A stretch of DNA of 64,000 bases from the NCBI GenBank assembly GCA_023627715.1, contig JAMAHW010000007.1:372001-436000 (forward strand), given 5' to 3'. The DNA comes from Periconia sp. R9002. Its lineage: Eukaryota; Ascomycota; Dothideomycetes; Pleosporales; Periconiaceae. Shown one piece after another: positions 20,905-32,538 of this stretch (positions are counted from its first letter, which is position 1; every line of letters begins with the position of its first letter). The translations under genes were made by a program, and so were the position numbers. Below the pieces are notes generated by a model. That model saw only the letters and a program-made list of their open reading frames with translations, did not search any database and was not told the DNA's origin.

Positions 20905-22111
20905 TTAGATGACAGCATCCTCGTCGCTGTCATACTCACCATCGCTTTCAGACGACGACCAATCGTTTTCAACCGTGCGGGACTTGCTCGCTGGAGGCTG
21001 ATTGGCAGGCGGCGGTCCATCTGCTTTGGGATTCTAAACATACACAGGTTAGTTGGGGCATATGTAAACATCTAGCAATCTGGAATGCAAACGTACGTAG
21101 GCCTTGATCTTGACGAAACCACTTTTCTTGATGGGCGTGGTGCCGGGTTTCTCCACATATCCGGAGTCAAAGGTGTGCAAAGAGGCGTTGCTTGTGCCAG
21201 TCGACGGTTTGCCATATTTGTTCACGTTCCAGCCCGACAAAGTGCTACTAGGTGCTTTTTTTGAAGAGCTGTACCAGGAGCTTACACTCGCAGTCTGCCA
21301 GCCAAAATCGCTCTGTGGTCCACCTTCCGTCGGGATGAGAGTGCCTGGATTGACAGAGGAATTGATGGAGAGCTTGCTCTGAAGTTCGCTCCCTAATTTA
21401 ACTCCCCCATCATCCTCATCATGGGTCCAAATACCCTGAGTGTGTCAGCTCGTTCTACATCTCAGATTTTTGTATAACTCACATTCTCCGATCCTTCGAT
21501 CGCGCTGCCACCCGTCCACTGCGATGGTTGTCGTTCAAAATCGACATCGTCCGGATAGAACAATCCGCTCTTGTCGTTGGATTCGTAGACGTCTTCTTCG
21601 ATAGGTTCGACCGCCAGTTGAGCGTCAACGCACTCGAAGCAAGTCTATCGACTGTGAGCGGAGATGTAAGACGTTGGGTCTTCGCACTTACAGCTTTGTC
21701 TGGATTACGGCGCTGAGACCTAGCAAAGTCCTCGAGACCTTTGGTCGTAGAGCACGCGATGCACTTGATCTCGACAACAGGACCAGCAATGCACGACTGG
21801 CAGTTGATACTGTACTTGGCCCCAGGGCCTTGATCCTTGATGGTCGAACGGGCGTGGGCAAGCTGGGTGTTCGAATATTTTTTCTGGCCCACGTACTTGC
21901 CGCATCGTGCGCACTTGATCCTGTGTCACCGTTAACGCAATTTTCTAGAGAAAGGGGTACGTTCAAAGGAAGCATACTTTTCTGGGAGGGCAATGCCTTC
22001 GAGCCTTTGGGATTGTCAGTATATCGCACAGAGATATCAGGCTTGCACGCAGATGTCCACTTACGATTTCATTGACAAGTGGTCATAGTAATGCTTATTT
22101 TTCCTACCCAT
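20905..22111 (-). CDS. Stc1-domain zinc-finger protein
   Basis: The Stc1 domain is known from fission yeast Stc1, which links RNAi (Ago1) to the Clr4 histone methyltransferase complex in heterochromatin formation. Six exons (22111-22065, 22004-21978, 21920-21692, 21644-21483, 21435-21097, 21033-20905) encode 310 aa. Exon 2 is 27 nt. The domain lies at residues 21-106 with four CxxC pairs at 28/31, 65/68, 78/81 and 103/106, and the FARSQRR motif near 90-96. The rest is Ser/Gly-rich and disordered, with an acidic end (SDGEYDSDEDAVI). Intron 1 ends in AAG after a CTGAC branch. Whether it acts in RNAi here is inferred from the domain only; many filamentous fungi have such proteins of unknown role. 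Confidence 0.85.
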
Positions 22112-23091
22112 GGCTGCAGCTGGCTTTCGCACTTGGAATGAGGGGAGGCGGTGTAGAGCAAGAAACCGTAGAGATTCTGGTAGAAGTATATCGATAAGTT
22201 GAGGGCATGCGTGGGTGCGTGGGTCGCGGAGGTCGAGTGAGCTGTCTGTGTACGAGCGTCGGAGCTTAAATAGAGATGGAGACGACAGGGCACCTGCGTT
22301 TTTGAGAAGTAAAAGAGGTGAGGCACCGTTTTGTTCACGTAGACCGATTTTGCAATAGTAAGAGAGAAGTTGAGGGAGGAAGGCACGCGCTGAGGTTGCT
22401 CCTGTCTACCAAGAAAGGTAGTGGCGTTTTGCCCTCTTAGGACCACTCTGCTACCTACCCTAGGTAGGTAAGTAAGTAGATATTCAACAGGAATTGATAA
22501 AATGTGGTCTATCTAGGAGGGCGCGATTTGTGATCTTCAAATGTTGTTCACCGCTCCCCTCATGAAATGTAGCGGTCTTGAACTGTGACCCAGGTGATAG
22601 TGACTCAACCTAGAATTGAATTGAAAAGATTTTACCAAGCATTGGACCACATGGTAAAATGGCTGAATCGTATGTTTTCATTTGCATCGTGTCATGACGA
22701 GAGCATTGATATAGCAAAATCAATACCAGCTGGACCAAAATCATATCCAGTCTCTTCGGAATTTCATACGTGGCTGGGGGAACTTCTACTAATTGGTACC
22801 ATATTTTTGACATGCAGCGTTTCAGGACGTCGAGATCAGATCTGTTCTTTCAAGATATTTCCGTACAGCTGTGACTTGCAGAGGCGTGTTTCGATAGACT
22901 AGTCTACATACATGTAGGCGCACGCCACTTGCGAAGAACCCTGGAACTGCCAAGATTTTTATCGATAGCGATAAACCCACCGACTGGAAATTCGCCCCTC
23001 TATCGCTACAACTTTTTTTCCAACTGTATTTTCCCATCAAATCAAAGTGGCGTCGCTTCCGTTTCGATTCAGAGCGGGCGGTAACGGCAAC
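22112..23091. promoter_or_regulatory. Divergent spacer, Stc1-domain gene / TSR1
   Basis: A 980-bp stretch holding both promoters. TACCTACCCTAGGTAGGTA at 22452-22470 is nearly palindromic. A T-run before 23025 lies close to the TSR1 leader. No coding region is seen. Confidence 0.45.
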
Positions 23092-25629
23092 ATGGCCCCC
23101 ATAGTTGCCCAGCAACATCATCACCGCAGCACAACGAAGCAGACGCAAAAATCTTTCAAATCCCGCCATGCCACCAAGGGTTCGCTGAAGGAAGCATCCA
23201 AGGGTATGTGCTTTCCCCTACAAAACCACAAATCTCCTGACTGACTCCCTTAGGCAAGGTCGAAACGTTCGAGCGCGGCAACCGAAAAACACCCCATCAG
23301 CAAGTCATGTCCAAATTCGACCGCCGCAATCGAGCAAAACAGTTGCGCATCAACAAGGATAACGAGCATGCAAAGGCTACCAATGTGTTCGCAGGGAAAG
23401 ACGGTGCACCGAGGATCGTTGCTGTGGTGCCCTTATGCAAGGATGTCTCTTCTGCGGCAGCGGTGCGAAGTCTAAACTCAAGCCTGGACATTGACGAAGA
23501 GGTTCCTGACGCTGGCTGGGCTCGTGTGAATGTCGATCGCTTTAAGCAGAAGATACAATACCTGGTGGTTCAACGGGATCTCCTGGCTTCTTTGGACGCT
23601 TGTCGCATAGCTGATTTTGTGGTTTTCATACTTTCGGGCCAGGAAGAGGTTGATGAGGAGGGGGAGTTGATATTGAAGGCTGTAGAAAGCCAAGGCATTT
23701 CCAATTGTTTTACGGTAGTACAGGCTCTGGACACGATCGAGCCTGCAAAGCGACGACCGCAAGTCGTTTCCTCCCTCAAATCGTACATAATTCACTGGTT
23801 GCCGACCACCGAACGGGTCTTCTCCTTGGACTCGAGACAAGAAGCCTCGAACCTGGTCCGCTCGCTATGCACGACTACAACTAAGGGTGTGAAATGGCGC
23901 GAGCAAAGAAGCTACATGTTCATTGAAGAGATTTCATGGGCAGGTGGAAAATCTGCAGTTACGGAGGACGGTACAGGAGAGGTCGTTATCACAGGCGTTG
24001 TACGGGGCCAGGGTCTAAAGGCAGATCGACTTGCCCAAGTGGGCGACTGGGGTGATTTTCAAATAGAGAAAATTGTTGCAGCACCTCTGGAGTCACGGAA
24101 GAAAGCAAGAGATGACAGCATGGCTATAGATGTAGAGGGTGACGATGTTCTTGAGCGACCCAGCGAAGACCAAGACGATCTCGCTGATCTCGCACCGGAG
24201 GAAACCATCATGGAAGACGCAACTACTTACGCACCCTCCGTTGCACCATCTGAGAGGAAGGGAGTATTGCTTGACGATCACCACTACTTTTCCGATGAAG
24301 AAGAGGAAGACGCACCTACTCGTACAAGACGACTGCCTAAAGGAACCAGCAAATATCAGAGTGCATGGTACATCGACGATGTGTCTGACTCGGGCTCAGA
24401 TTTGGAAGATTTCGATATGGAGGATGCTGATGAGCCGGGGAAACCTGAAACTTTTGAACCTGCGGATGGAGAGGAGGGTATGGACGTTGATGGCAGAGCC
24501 ATGACTGAGGCCGGCCCCTCAGAGTATCCTCAGTCTGAAATGTTCCTGGATCCATCACCGGAAGATGAAGCAGAGCAGATTGAAGCTTATCGCAAGTCAA
24601 GAAAAACAGAAGCCGACGACGACCTTGAGTTCCCTGACGAAATTGAGCTTCACCCCAATGTGAATGCCCAAGAAAGGCTCATTAGATATCGCGGACTGAA
24701 GAGTCTCAAGACTAGCGTATGGGAGACTGAGGAAGACCGACCATATGAGCCCAGCGAATGGCCTCGCCTTTTAGAAATCTCGGACTACAAGCGCACAGCC
24801 ACCAAGTTCATGCGCGAAGCTTGGGCGGGTGGTGTCAAACCTGGCACAAGAGTACATGTTCACATCCGAGGCGTTCCACTCAAATACCAAGGGTCACGAC
24901 CGGTTGCGCTGTACTCTCTGCTTCGACATGAACATAAGAAGACATCCTGCAACTATAGTATCTTACTCAGCTCGGAGTACGAAGGTCCCGTTAAAGCCAA
25001 GACAGAGATGATTGTCCAGTGTGGACCAAGACGTATGGTTATAAATCCAGTAAGTTTCTTTGCAAAGCCGCATGCAAATATCCACTAACGGATCGTAGCT
25101 GTTTTCACAAGCTGGGAATACCCCCAACAATGTACACAAGTTCGACCGGTTCCTACACCCCGGACAATCAGCAATTGCCTCCTTTATAGGTCCACTCACT
25201 TGGGGCAATGTGCCGGTCCTCTATTTCGAACGCACTACTGGTTCATCGCCCGACGAGATGGATTCAAATGTACAACCAACCGATTCCGCTCCCACATCTT
25301 CTCTCCGTCTGATCGCGACGGGCACATCGCTCCCACCTTCCATGAACCGCGTCATAGCAAAACGTATCATTTTGACTGGTCACCCCTATAAGATCAACAA
25401 ACGCATTGTCACCGTGCGGTACATGTTCTTCAACGACAAAGACGTAAAGTGGTTCAAGAGTCTACCTCTCTGGACCAGACGTGGCAGAAGCGGCTTCATA
25501 AAGGAAAGTCTTGGTACGCATGGATACTTTAAGGCAACATTCGATGGGAAGATCAATCCCATGGATGCTGTGGCTGTTAGTCTGTATAAACGGGTATGGC
25601 CGCGAACCGCGAAGATGTGGCAGCCGTAG
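23092..25629 (+). CDS. TSR1: Ribosome biogenesis protein Tsr1
   Basis: GTPase-like but inactive factor bound to pre-40S particles during 20S pre-rRNA processing. Three exons (23092-23203, 23254-25049, 25099-25629) encode 812 aa, close to yeast Tsr1. The basic N-terminus (SFKSRHATKGSLK, then MSKFDRRNRAKQLR) is the family start. A degenerate G-domain follows without a P-loop. The AARP2CN region lies around 230-310 and an acidic insertion at about 330-470. The C-terminal half carries hallmark stretches such as SLLRHEHKKTSCNYS, GPRRMVINP, SFIGPLTWGNVPVL and RYMFFNDKDVKWFK. The ending SLYKRVWPRTAKMW is also typical. Both introns end in TAG. No oddities seen. Confidence 0.96.
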
Positions 25630-28489
25630 GTGGGATATGGAACGGTCTTTCACGATTCACGAACGTAGAAAAGAAATGATGATACCTAGAGCATTTACTC
25701 GAATAAACACGGCGTTACTTGGTTCAGGAAATGAATTTTTATCTTTTTCCGTGCATACATTCATGTTTACTTCGCCGAATGCTCTAGCCAGCACCGTTGC
25801 TAAATTGGCAACCGTGAATCCTCTGTCATACATCTCACATAAGACAAAATCCCAAACACATCCCAACTCAGTGGTACGTCGATAATCAGTTCCCTATTGG
25901 AGCCAGCGCTAGCATCTTCATCGTACGATACCCGTCCGACGAGCGTAGGTTTCAGAACTTCGGCGACCACAATCCCTCCGAAAGCCCGCATTAGTTGTTT
26001 TGTCCCCCAGAAATAAACGTATAACAACGACCTTTTTGCTCCTTCATCTTCGGCGACTTCCTATGTGTACGCATACCATGACCGTGGTGCAAAGTTTGGA
26101 ATTCGCCCATGCAGTATTTGGTAAAGGGATCCTGTACGGGTACAGTACTACGATTCCTGGTCATACATTCATGGAAGATGCAAAGGACCTTGTATGCATC
26201 ATAGTACGTACGCCTGAGAATGTCGCCGATGTTTGCTCAATGTGCGTTATTCATCGTACGAGTGGTACTACTAACACGCATTCAAGTCAACCCCATACCC
26301 ATACATAGCGACAGGAGAAAACGCTATCGTTGAAGTTGTACAGAGGAACCCATCAACTAGCATGTACCACTCGCAACGGTCATAACTGGTTGATTCTCCT
26401 TTTAGTCTGTGGGGAAAGGGTCAAAGCTGTCAAATCAACATGTTACACGATGCCGCGTGTACTTTCACGTCTTCTTCTCTTCTGCACCATTCATATACAC
26501 TTCAACGTACGAGCAATCTATTTTTGCGGCCGCCACTAGGCAATCAATCTATGACATAGCCAACGCCGTACTTGGCCGTTCTTCTTTGGAATGATGACCA
26601 AGCGGCGCGCCTGAGTTTTGAAAGAAAGAGAGAAAGAAGAAGTGTTCTTGGAAAGCACCCACTACCCACCCTAAACGTCAAAATGGCACCACTGTCGTCA
26701 CTGTAAACGAGGCATCGCAGAAAGAACATGTCGTGCCATGGTCAAATGGACATTTTATGAACTCTGACATGTCCATGGAAAGTACATTACACATGACGTT
26801 CCCGCTTCTTAGAAAACAGTTAAGTTGCACTTGAGAGGAAGAGGGTGGCTAACTGTACATAATAGTTTCAGTTTTAATCGCCATTTAGATACTCTCAGGA
26901 CGTTGAAATATAATGAAGTCAGTCTCGCTTATGCGATTTGTACTGTGTTGTGAAAACCAGCCTTCTGGAAAAATCGCTCGAGACCATGCGAAAACCAAAG
27001 CCGGAACACGCGAGAAAAAAAACGCCACGGCACTACTATCTTTTTCCCATGTGGTGGCGCACGTTGAGTCCAATCTTATTTGATGGAAAATCAAGGGTCC
27101 TGATTGCTGATGGGGTGGGGGGAATGTTTTTGGTCGGCGAGGTGGCAAGCGAAGTGGCTCCGGTTCCCTTAGGCTAGCAATGCGGTCGGATCTGGAGCAG
27201 GTGTTGACGATTGTAATACCAAAACGTTGGGTGGGCGTTCTCTTTTTCTGGGGTTTGGCAACTCCTCGCGATCGGATAATGATGTGGGCATTCAGCTGGT
27301 TATGAATCAGGAGATGCATTCGAGATGGTGCTTGTGTAGAGTGATTGATGCTCCTTTTCTTGCCTCTTTCGTTCGCATTAGTACACTAACCGCTTCGGCT
27401 ACCACACGACAATGCATCTCAAGTTCAGAACGGCGAAGTTTGCAACACCTCATCCACCAGGCTTGTTGAAACAAAGCTTGTGTAACAATTCACATGAAAC
27501 TCTGCAAATTCTGCGAGCCATGGTATCGGCACCGAGAAAATGGTGTCCCCTCGTGGGCCCGTACCCATTTCATGGTTGTCCCTATTTGTCGGGGAATCCT
27601 ACACTCCTTCGCCCACAATCAACGTCGCCGACCTGCCTTCGCAAATACGAAGGAGAAAACGCGCCCGCATAATCATCCGGCACCACCACTAGGGAATTGG
27701 CACCTAAAAGAGAATAAGGTCCAGGGGCTACGTGTCTATCAACGAACCCAACCATCAAATCAACCTGTGTTTTGGTGGATACTGCCTCTGACGTACTTTT
27801 CCCCTTGTTCAAACCACCTACGCGCGCACAATAACAACAGAGTGGCAAGAACCACAAAAATGTGAACAAATAGACAATTGAGCAACATGGCTGCTAGCCC
27901 TGTAATTAACCTAGGGAGGATGTTTTTCCCCATGAAAATCATCCCAGTCGCCGACCACAATCTACGTAGAGTTGGTTCGGACTTTACGTATTTCACGGTC
28001 GCTAGTGCTGAATAGGACATCGCCTCGTACACTATGTGGACAAGTACCTACCAGCACCGCAGGCGAATACAGTAGGGCCGGCCGTAACCTGGACGTATAT
28101 GTAAGAGATTTATGCGCTGGGTGCGGCTGCGGTTGCCGCGAACATGGGGAGTTGTGGAGATGTAGGCCTCGGTCGTATTGTCTTTCTTGGTAAATGAGAG
28201 ACGACGGAACCGTTAGGGATTGTCTGTTCACTTTTGTATTCCTTACTTTGTTCTCTTTTCTCGGTGAATCGTGTTGGAGGGGTTATTTTTTCCCTTTGGT
28301 TTCCTTCACTTCCTCTATTCGCTTGGTTGGGATACAAGTGAAGGGCATTACATCCACGGTGAAGGGAAAGAAAGAAAGATCTACGTTCGGGGTCGAAAAA
28401 GGTGTGGAGAATTCCGCGGCGAAAAGAGGTAGATTTGCCTTGCTGCATTACTGCATTTGCATGTAACGAAGCTTCAGTCTCCTCCTGTG
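25630..28489. other. 2.9 kb spacer without recognisable genes
   Basis: The longest gene-free stretch in the window. ORFs of 60-145 codons occur on both strands, but all have mixed frames, no splice-consistent extension and no family resemblance. A purine run (GAAAGAAAGAGAGAAAGAAGAAG) lies at about 26620-26641. It may hold noncoding transcripts; the sequence alone does not show them. Confidence 0.5.
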
Positions 28490-28506
28490 TATAAAGGCCT
28501 ATATAA
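28490..28506 (+). promoter_or_regulatory. TATA box of the YeeE-type gene
   Basis: TATAAA at 28490 is followed by TATATAA, ending about 55-70 bp before the start codon at 28560, a usual distance for a short fungal leader. Confidence 0.5.
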
Positions 28507-28559
28507 CTCTGCACTGAACGCCAACAAACTTAACGGCACGCATCATCTCGATATACAAC

Positions 28560-29639
28560 ATGTTCACCCCTGTGGAAACCACACTCGGTGCCTTCCTCCT
28601 CCATCAGTCCACTTCCCTCCTCCTTCACAACAATGGCCTGGTACTCGGGTGCTCCGGCTTTTTACGCAACCTTTTCTCCACCTCGCCGTCCTCGACAACG
28701 CTCACCTTCTTCCTGGGAATGGCATCCTCAGTACCGGTCCTCAAATTCTTCTTCCCGAGCCTCCTCACTTCCTACCCACCGGCCCCTTCTACCCTCCAGG
28801 CGGCACTTGTGACGGTGGGTATCGGTGCCCTTATATGTTGGGGGACCAAGGCGTGCAACGGATGTACGAGTGGACACATGTTGTGCGGGTTGTCGAGATT
28901 GAGTGCGAGGAGTGCTGTGGCGGTGGCACTCTTCTTCCCTGCTGCGATCCTGACCCATCATCTTGTTCATCCGAGTTTGTTGACGCAGGAGTGCTTGGGT
29001 GATGTGCCTTGCTATACGCCCGTGTACCCGTCGAAAGACATGGCTGTCTCGCTGGCTGCGTTCACTGCATTGATGATCCTGATCGGTCGTGTGTTGCCAC
29101 GCCTCGTAGCCGGTCTTACTGCCTCTCCGGCCTCTTCTTCATCGTCAACATCAAGAGCAACAGACCAGCAACGACAAGATGCTGACAAAACTTCTACGTC
29201 TGCGCTGCCGAACAAAATCACCACTTTCCTCTCAGGTTTGCAATTTGCTTTAGGGCTCCAAATTTCTCAAATGGCCTCCCCTGCTAAGGTCTCTTCCTTC
29301 CTGTCCTTTCCCTCTCTGGATGCGTGGGACCCTTCACTCGCGCTGATTCTTGTCTTCGCTGTCCTACCTAATTACCTCGATAACCGTTTCCGCGGCCACC
29401 CCTACCGTGACGATCCGTCTAGCAAGACAGCACCTTCGCCGACGTTTGCGACTCGCTACCAAGTCTCACAGAAGACGCTTCGGGATGCGAATTGGAAGTT
29501 TCTGGTGGGCTCAGTGGTGTTTGGGTGTGGCTGGGGTTTGACTGGGACATGCCCTGGCCCGGCAGTAATAAGAAGTGTGGTGCAGCCGCAATGGGGGTTG
29601 CTTTGGATGAGCGGCTGGTGGTTAGGGGGTTTGCTTTAG
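28560..29639 (+). CDS. YeeE/YedE family membrane transporter (sulfur transport domain)
   Basis: Polytopic membrane protein of the YeeE/YedE (DUF395, sulphur transport) family; bacterial YeeE imports thiosulfate. A single exon of 359 aa. Both family signatures are present: CNGCTSGHMLCGLSRLSARS in the first half and GWGLTGTCPGPAV near the C-terminus, each with the conserved cysteine. Hydrophobic segments alternate through the whole length, with a soluble Ser/Thr-rich loop at about 190-215. The protein ends in a short hydrophobic tail (WWLGGLL). Fungal members fuse the two bacterial repeats into one chain, as here. Its position shows no link to a sulfur gene cluster. The substrate is inferred. 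Confidence 0.88.
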   Translation: MFTPVETTLGAFLLHQSTSLLLHNNGLVLGCSGFLRNLFSTSPSSTTLTFFLGMASSVPVLKFFFPSLLTSYPPAPSTLQAALVTVGIGALICWGTKACNGCTSGHMLCGLSRLSARSAVAVALFFPAAILTHHLVHPSLLTQECLGDVPCYTPVYPSKDMAVSLAAFTALMILIGRVLPRLVAGLTASPASSSSSTSRATDQQRQDADKTSTSALPNKITTFLSGLQFALGLQISQMASPAKVSSFLSFPSLDAWDPSLALILVFAVLPNYLDNRFRGHPYRDDPSSKTAPSPTFATRYQVSQKTLRDANWKFLVGSVVFGCGWGLTGTCPGPAVIRSVVQPQWGLLWMSGWWLGGLL

Positions 29640-29908
29640 GGTTGGGTAATGTGTTGTGGGGAATTTCTATTCGGTATTTGGTTCTTATGATATCCTTCTT
29701 ACTCTGTTTTTGGCGTACGTAATAATAATTCCAATCTCTTGGTGTTAAGGGAGGGTACAATACTCACATGCTTCTACCACACAGCTAGCCATAGGTTAGT
29801 GGCTATAGCAAGTGTACATATTATGCACGATACAATGGAGTTCATAAAGCGGAGAAAGTACGTATACTTCATTCAAACATAAAAAAACAGTAGGTAGGTC
29901 ATGTGGTA
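29640..29908. other. Short convergent spacer
   Basis: 269 bp between convergent stop codons. It contains TAGGTAGGT near 29891. Confidence 0.45.
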
Positions 29909-31879
29909 TCATCCTCCCGCAGTATCATTGTTCCCTCCTCTTGCTTCCCGGTCTCGATCTTGATCTCCGTCTCTCCATTTATTGCGCCACCATTTCATCT
30001 TAAACCAATCTCCTAGGCCATCTTGATGCTTCTTGCTTTTCTTATCGCCAAAATTCCAAGTGCCTCGTCTTCCCACTTCTGGGCTCGGGGGAGCATCGGC
30101 GTCGGATTGATGGTCATCGTCCTCAGGATCAGGATGGTCCAGTAACGGTGAGGAGCTGCTGACGGGCTGTTTACCCTGAGCAACGCTATTGTGAGGTTGA
30201 TTGTTGTGACTTCCTACACCTATTGTGTCGAACCAAGAGCGTCTCCGCATTTGACTCAGCCACGTCCCTGAACTATTTTTGCGTCGTGCTGGCAGCGTTC
30301 CCGAGCGTGGTCTACGGTCCAGGTCGATGGAATGCCTCATAGGTGATGGGAGAGTGTCTCCGTCATTCAACTCGTTCCATATCTCATTTGTTTCCTCAGA
30401 CACAGTCATTCGCCGCCTTCTCGTAGGCCTGCGAGGTGATGGACTTGCTTTGGGACTGTGTGACTGGTCGGTGCCCAATGCTAACTTCTTTTTGGATCGC
30501 GGGTTCACAGTAAAAGCAGGACCAGTCGGTGCTCTTGCTAATAATGGGGTCCTTTCGTCCACGCTTTGTCGCTTGCGTTGCTCATATTCGGATCCGTGGA
30601 GACCCGGAGGTTGGGATTCTATGTCCACAGGTGTAACGGGTTCGGTGTCCAGGTCACCATGAATGAGACCAATACCAGGAGTCAGGACTGTTTGAGGCAT
30701 TGGAACATGTCCGTGAAGTTTGGCGGCGTTGGCATCTTCATCGCTCTCTTCTAACCGCCAACTGAGAGCTATAACTCCTCCCAACAGTATCACGGTACCC
30801 AGAGCCAATAATCCGGCATGCAAGTTGTTCAATCTTGCAGATTGGTGGAAGTAGATCAAACCGTCTATGATGGCGATGACGTTGTAAACGCAAAATATAA
30901 GGGGGTATAAAACGCTAGTGCTGCACAGCTTGAGACCGCGATGCATGTAGTACAGCTGGGTCAAGGCAAAGACAACAAGGCCGATTAGAATCAACCAAGA
31001 TTGCCAACGGTTGAACTCATTGTGTCGATCAATGATGGTACGAACGAGAAGCTCTACGGCGCTCTTTGCGATAAGTAACGAATGGGCGGAAAGAATACCA
31101 CTGACACATCCGAACATGATGCCACGTACGAGTCGCAATCGAGGTGTTGGCCGAGGGGAGAGACGCTTTAGAAACCAGTTGCCGACCACAAGGGCGATGA
31201 CCATGATGAAAGTTCCGGCCATCCATAACAGAAAAGCACGTCTCCCTAGCAATTCCAGCAACTGATCAAGATTATGCGAAGGTTCACTGATAGAGCCAAA
31301 AATGCCAATCATGAGTGCGCCGATTGCGACGAGTACCGTTCCGACCAAGGAGTATCGCGTGAAGGGCTCGCTGAGGACGACGGAAGCGCATATCGAGTTG
31401 AAGACAAGACCGGACTGACAAGGTCAGTAAAAGAAGGTGAGCACAAACAAGTATACATACAGCCTGGAGCGTAGAGAGTACAGGCAGTGGCAGGGTCGTG
31501 ATCTGGATTGTACTCCCCACTATGTTTGCCACAACGAACATGAGCATTCCCAGCTATGCTCGAGTTAGAATCGAGTCGTCCAAGATACCAGGCATATATA
31601 GTGGATAGTCTCACCTGCCATCTCCGTCTTTTGTACGGCGGTCTACGTTCATAGTCGTCTTCCTTCTCTTCTTCTAGAAGATGTGATTTGCGCTGCAATG
31701 TAAGGCCGATGCTCTGTATGCAGGTAGAGGCAAGGCCGACAATTACTCCCAGCTGTGGGAGCGATTAGCACCGTTCGTTCGTCCTGGGGCGCGATCTTTG
31801 GCGCACGTTTTGCACGTCTGGCAACGTGGTGGCCGAGAGGACTTACAGCAATGCTGGCGCCCGCGGAGAGCTCCACCAT
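29909..31879 (-). CDS. NIPA-like (DUF803) magnesium transporter
   Basis: Membrane protein of the NIPA/DUF803 branch of the drug/metabolite transporter superfamily; animal members carry Mg2+. Four exons (31879-31847, 31752-31615, 31553-31461, 31414-29909) encode 589 aa. Hydrophobic spans include GVIVGLASTCIQSIGLTLQ, LGMLMFVVANIVG, LVGTVLVAIGALMIG, LLWMAGTFIMVIALVVG, IMFGCVSGILSAHSLL, WLILIGLVVFALTQLYYM, SVLYPLIFCVYNVIAIIDG and GLLALGTVILLGGVIAL, about eight to nine helices. About 240 residues of cytosolic tail follow, rich in Ser, Arg and Asp with WFKMKWWRNKW near the end. All introns are phase 0 and join helices cleanly. The first exon is only 11 codons. Ion specificity is inferred. Confidence 0.88.
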
Positions 31880-32538
31880 GGCGGTCTGCGGGATGGGATA
31901 TGGGCGCACAGTTATTGTCACCGCGAGCGCGAACTCATGCTGCAGATATGTATATGCTGAGAGGGGTGAGAATGGGGATCGTGAGGAGGCCGAAGACAGG
32001 GTCGTGGTTGTCGTTGCTACCGGGTGTGTCACGCTGAGTGTAGACGAAACGAGCCACGAGACGACCAAATGGAGGATGGGGATGGCGGATGGGCAGGCCA
32101 ACCGAGGCGAAGGGCAGGGATCAGAGGGTAGTGATGTCGTCGCCTGGCTTCAGGGCGAAGGCATGTGCAGTAATGGTCGCGTCAAGTGCCCTGCAGGATA
32201 TCATTCACTCACCAGCAATGGAAATGGAAATGGACAGATTGCTGTGCAGTCACTCAGCACATCAAATCACAAGTGTTGAAATGTTGAATAGTTTATTAGT
32301 CTTCGTCGTAATCAGCATCTGCTTGTCCGGCGAGGGTTCAAAGACCAAGACCCTAACAGCATGTGGTAGCGTGCTGACGTAACAGCAGCCTTCCCCGATT
32401 AGGCCTGCATGCTGCGTCTTGAACTTGAGCAGCTTGCAGTCCGCTTGTAACAGCAACGTCTACCCACCCCATCTACACCCACTGCACCGGCTCGTCTTCC
32501 TTCAATACACCAAATACGCCCCGCAAAACACCGCCGCC
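31880..32538. promoter_or_regulatory. Divergent spacer, NIPA-like gene / VMA4
   Basis: 659 bp between divergent start codons must hold both promoters. A run of ATGGAAATGGAAATGGACAG lies near 32217-32236. No coding region is supported. Confidence 0.5.

Noticed and set aside
18101..23091. RAD7, the Stc1-domain gene and TSR1 as a functional cluster
   Set aside because: Different pathways, mixed strands and separate promoters; adjacency alone is no evidence.
26885..27319. Minus-strand ORF of 144 codons in the 2.9 kb spacer
   Set aside because: Composition looks random (many Arg, Ser, Pro and Phe without pattern), and it starts and ends without regulatory or splice context.
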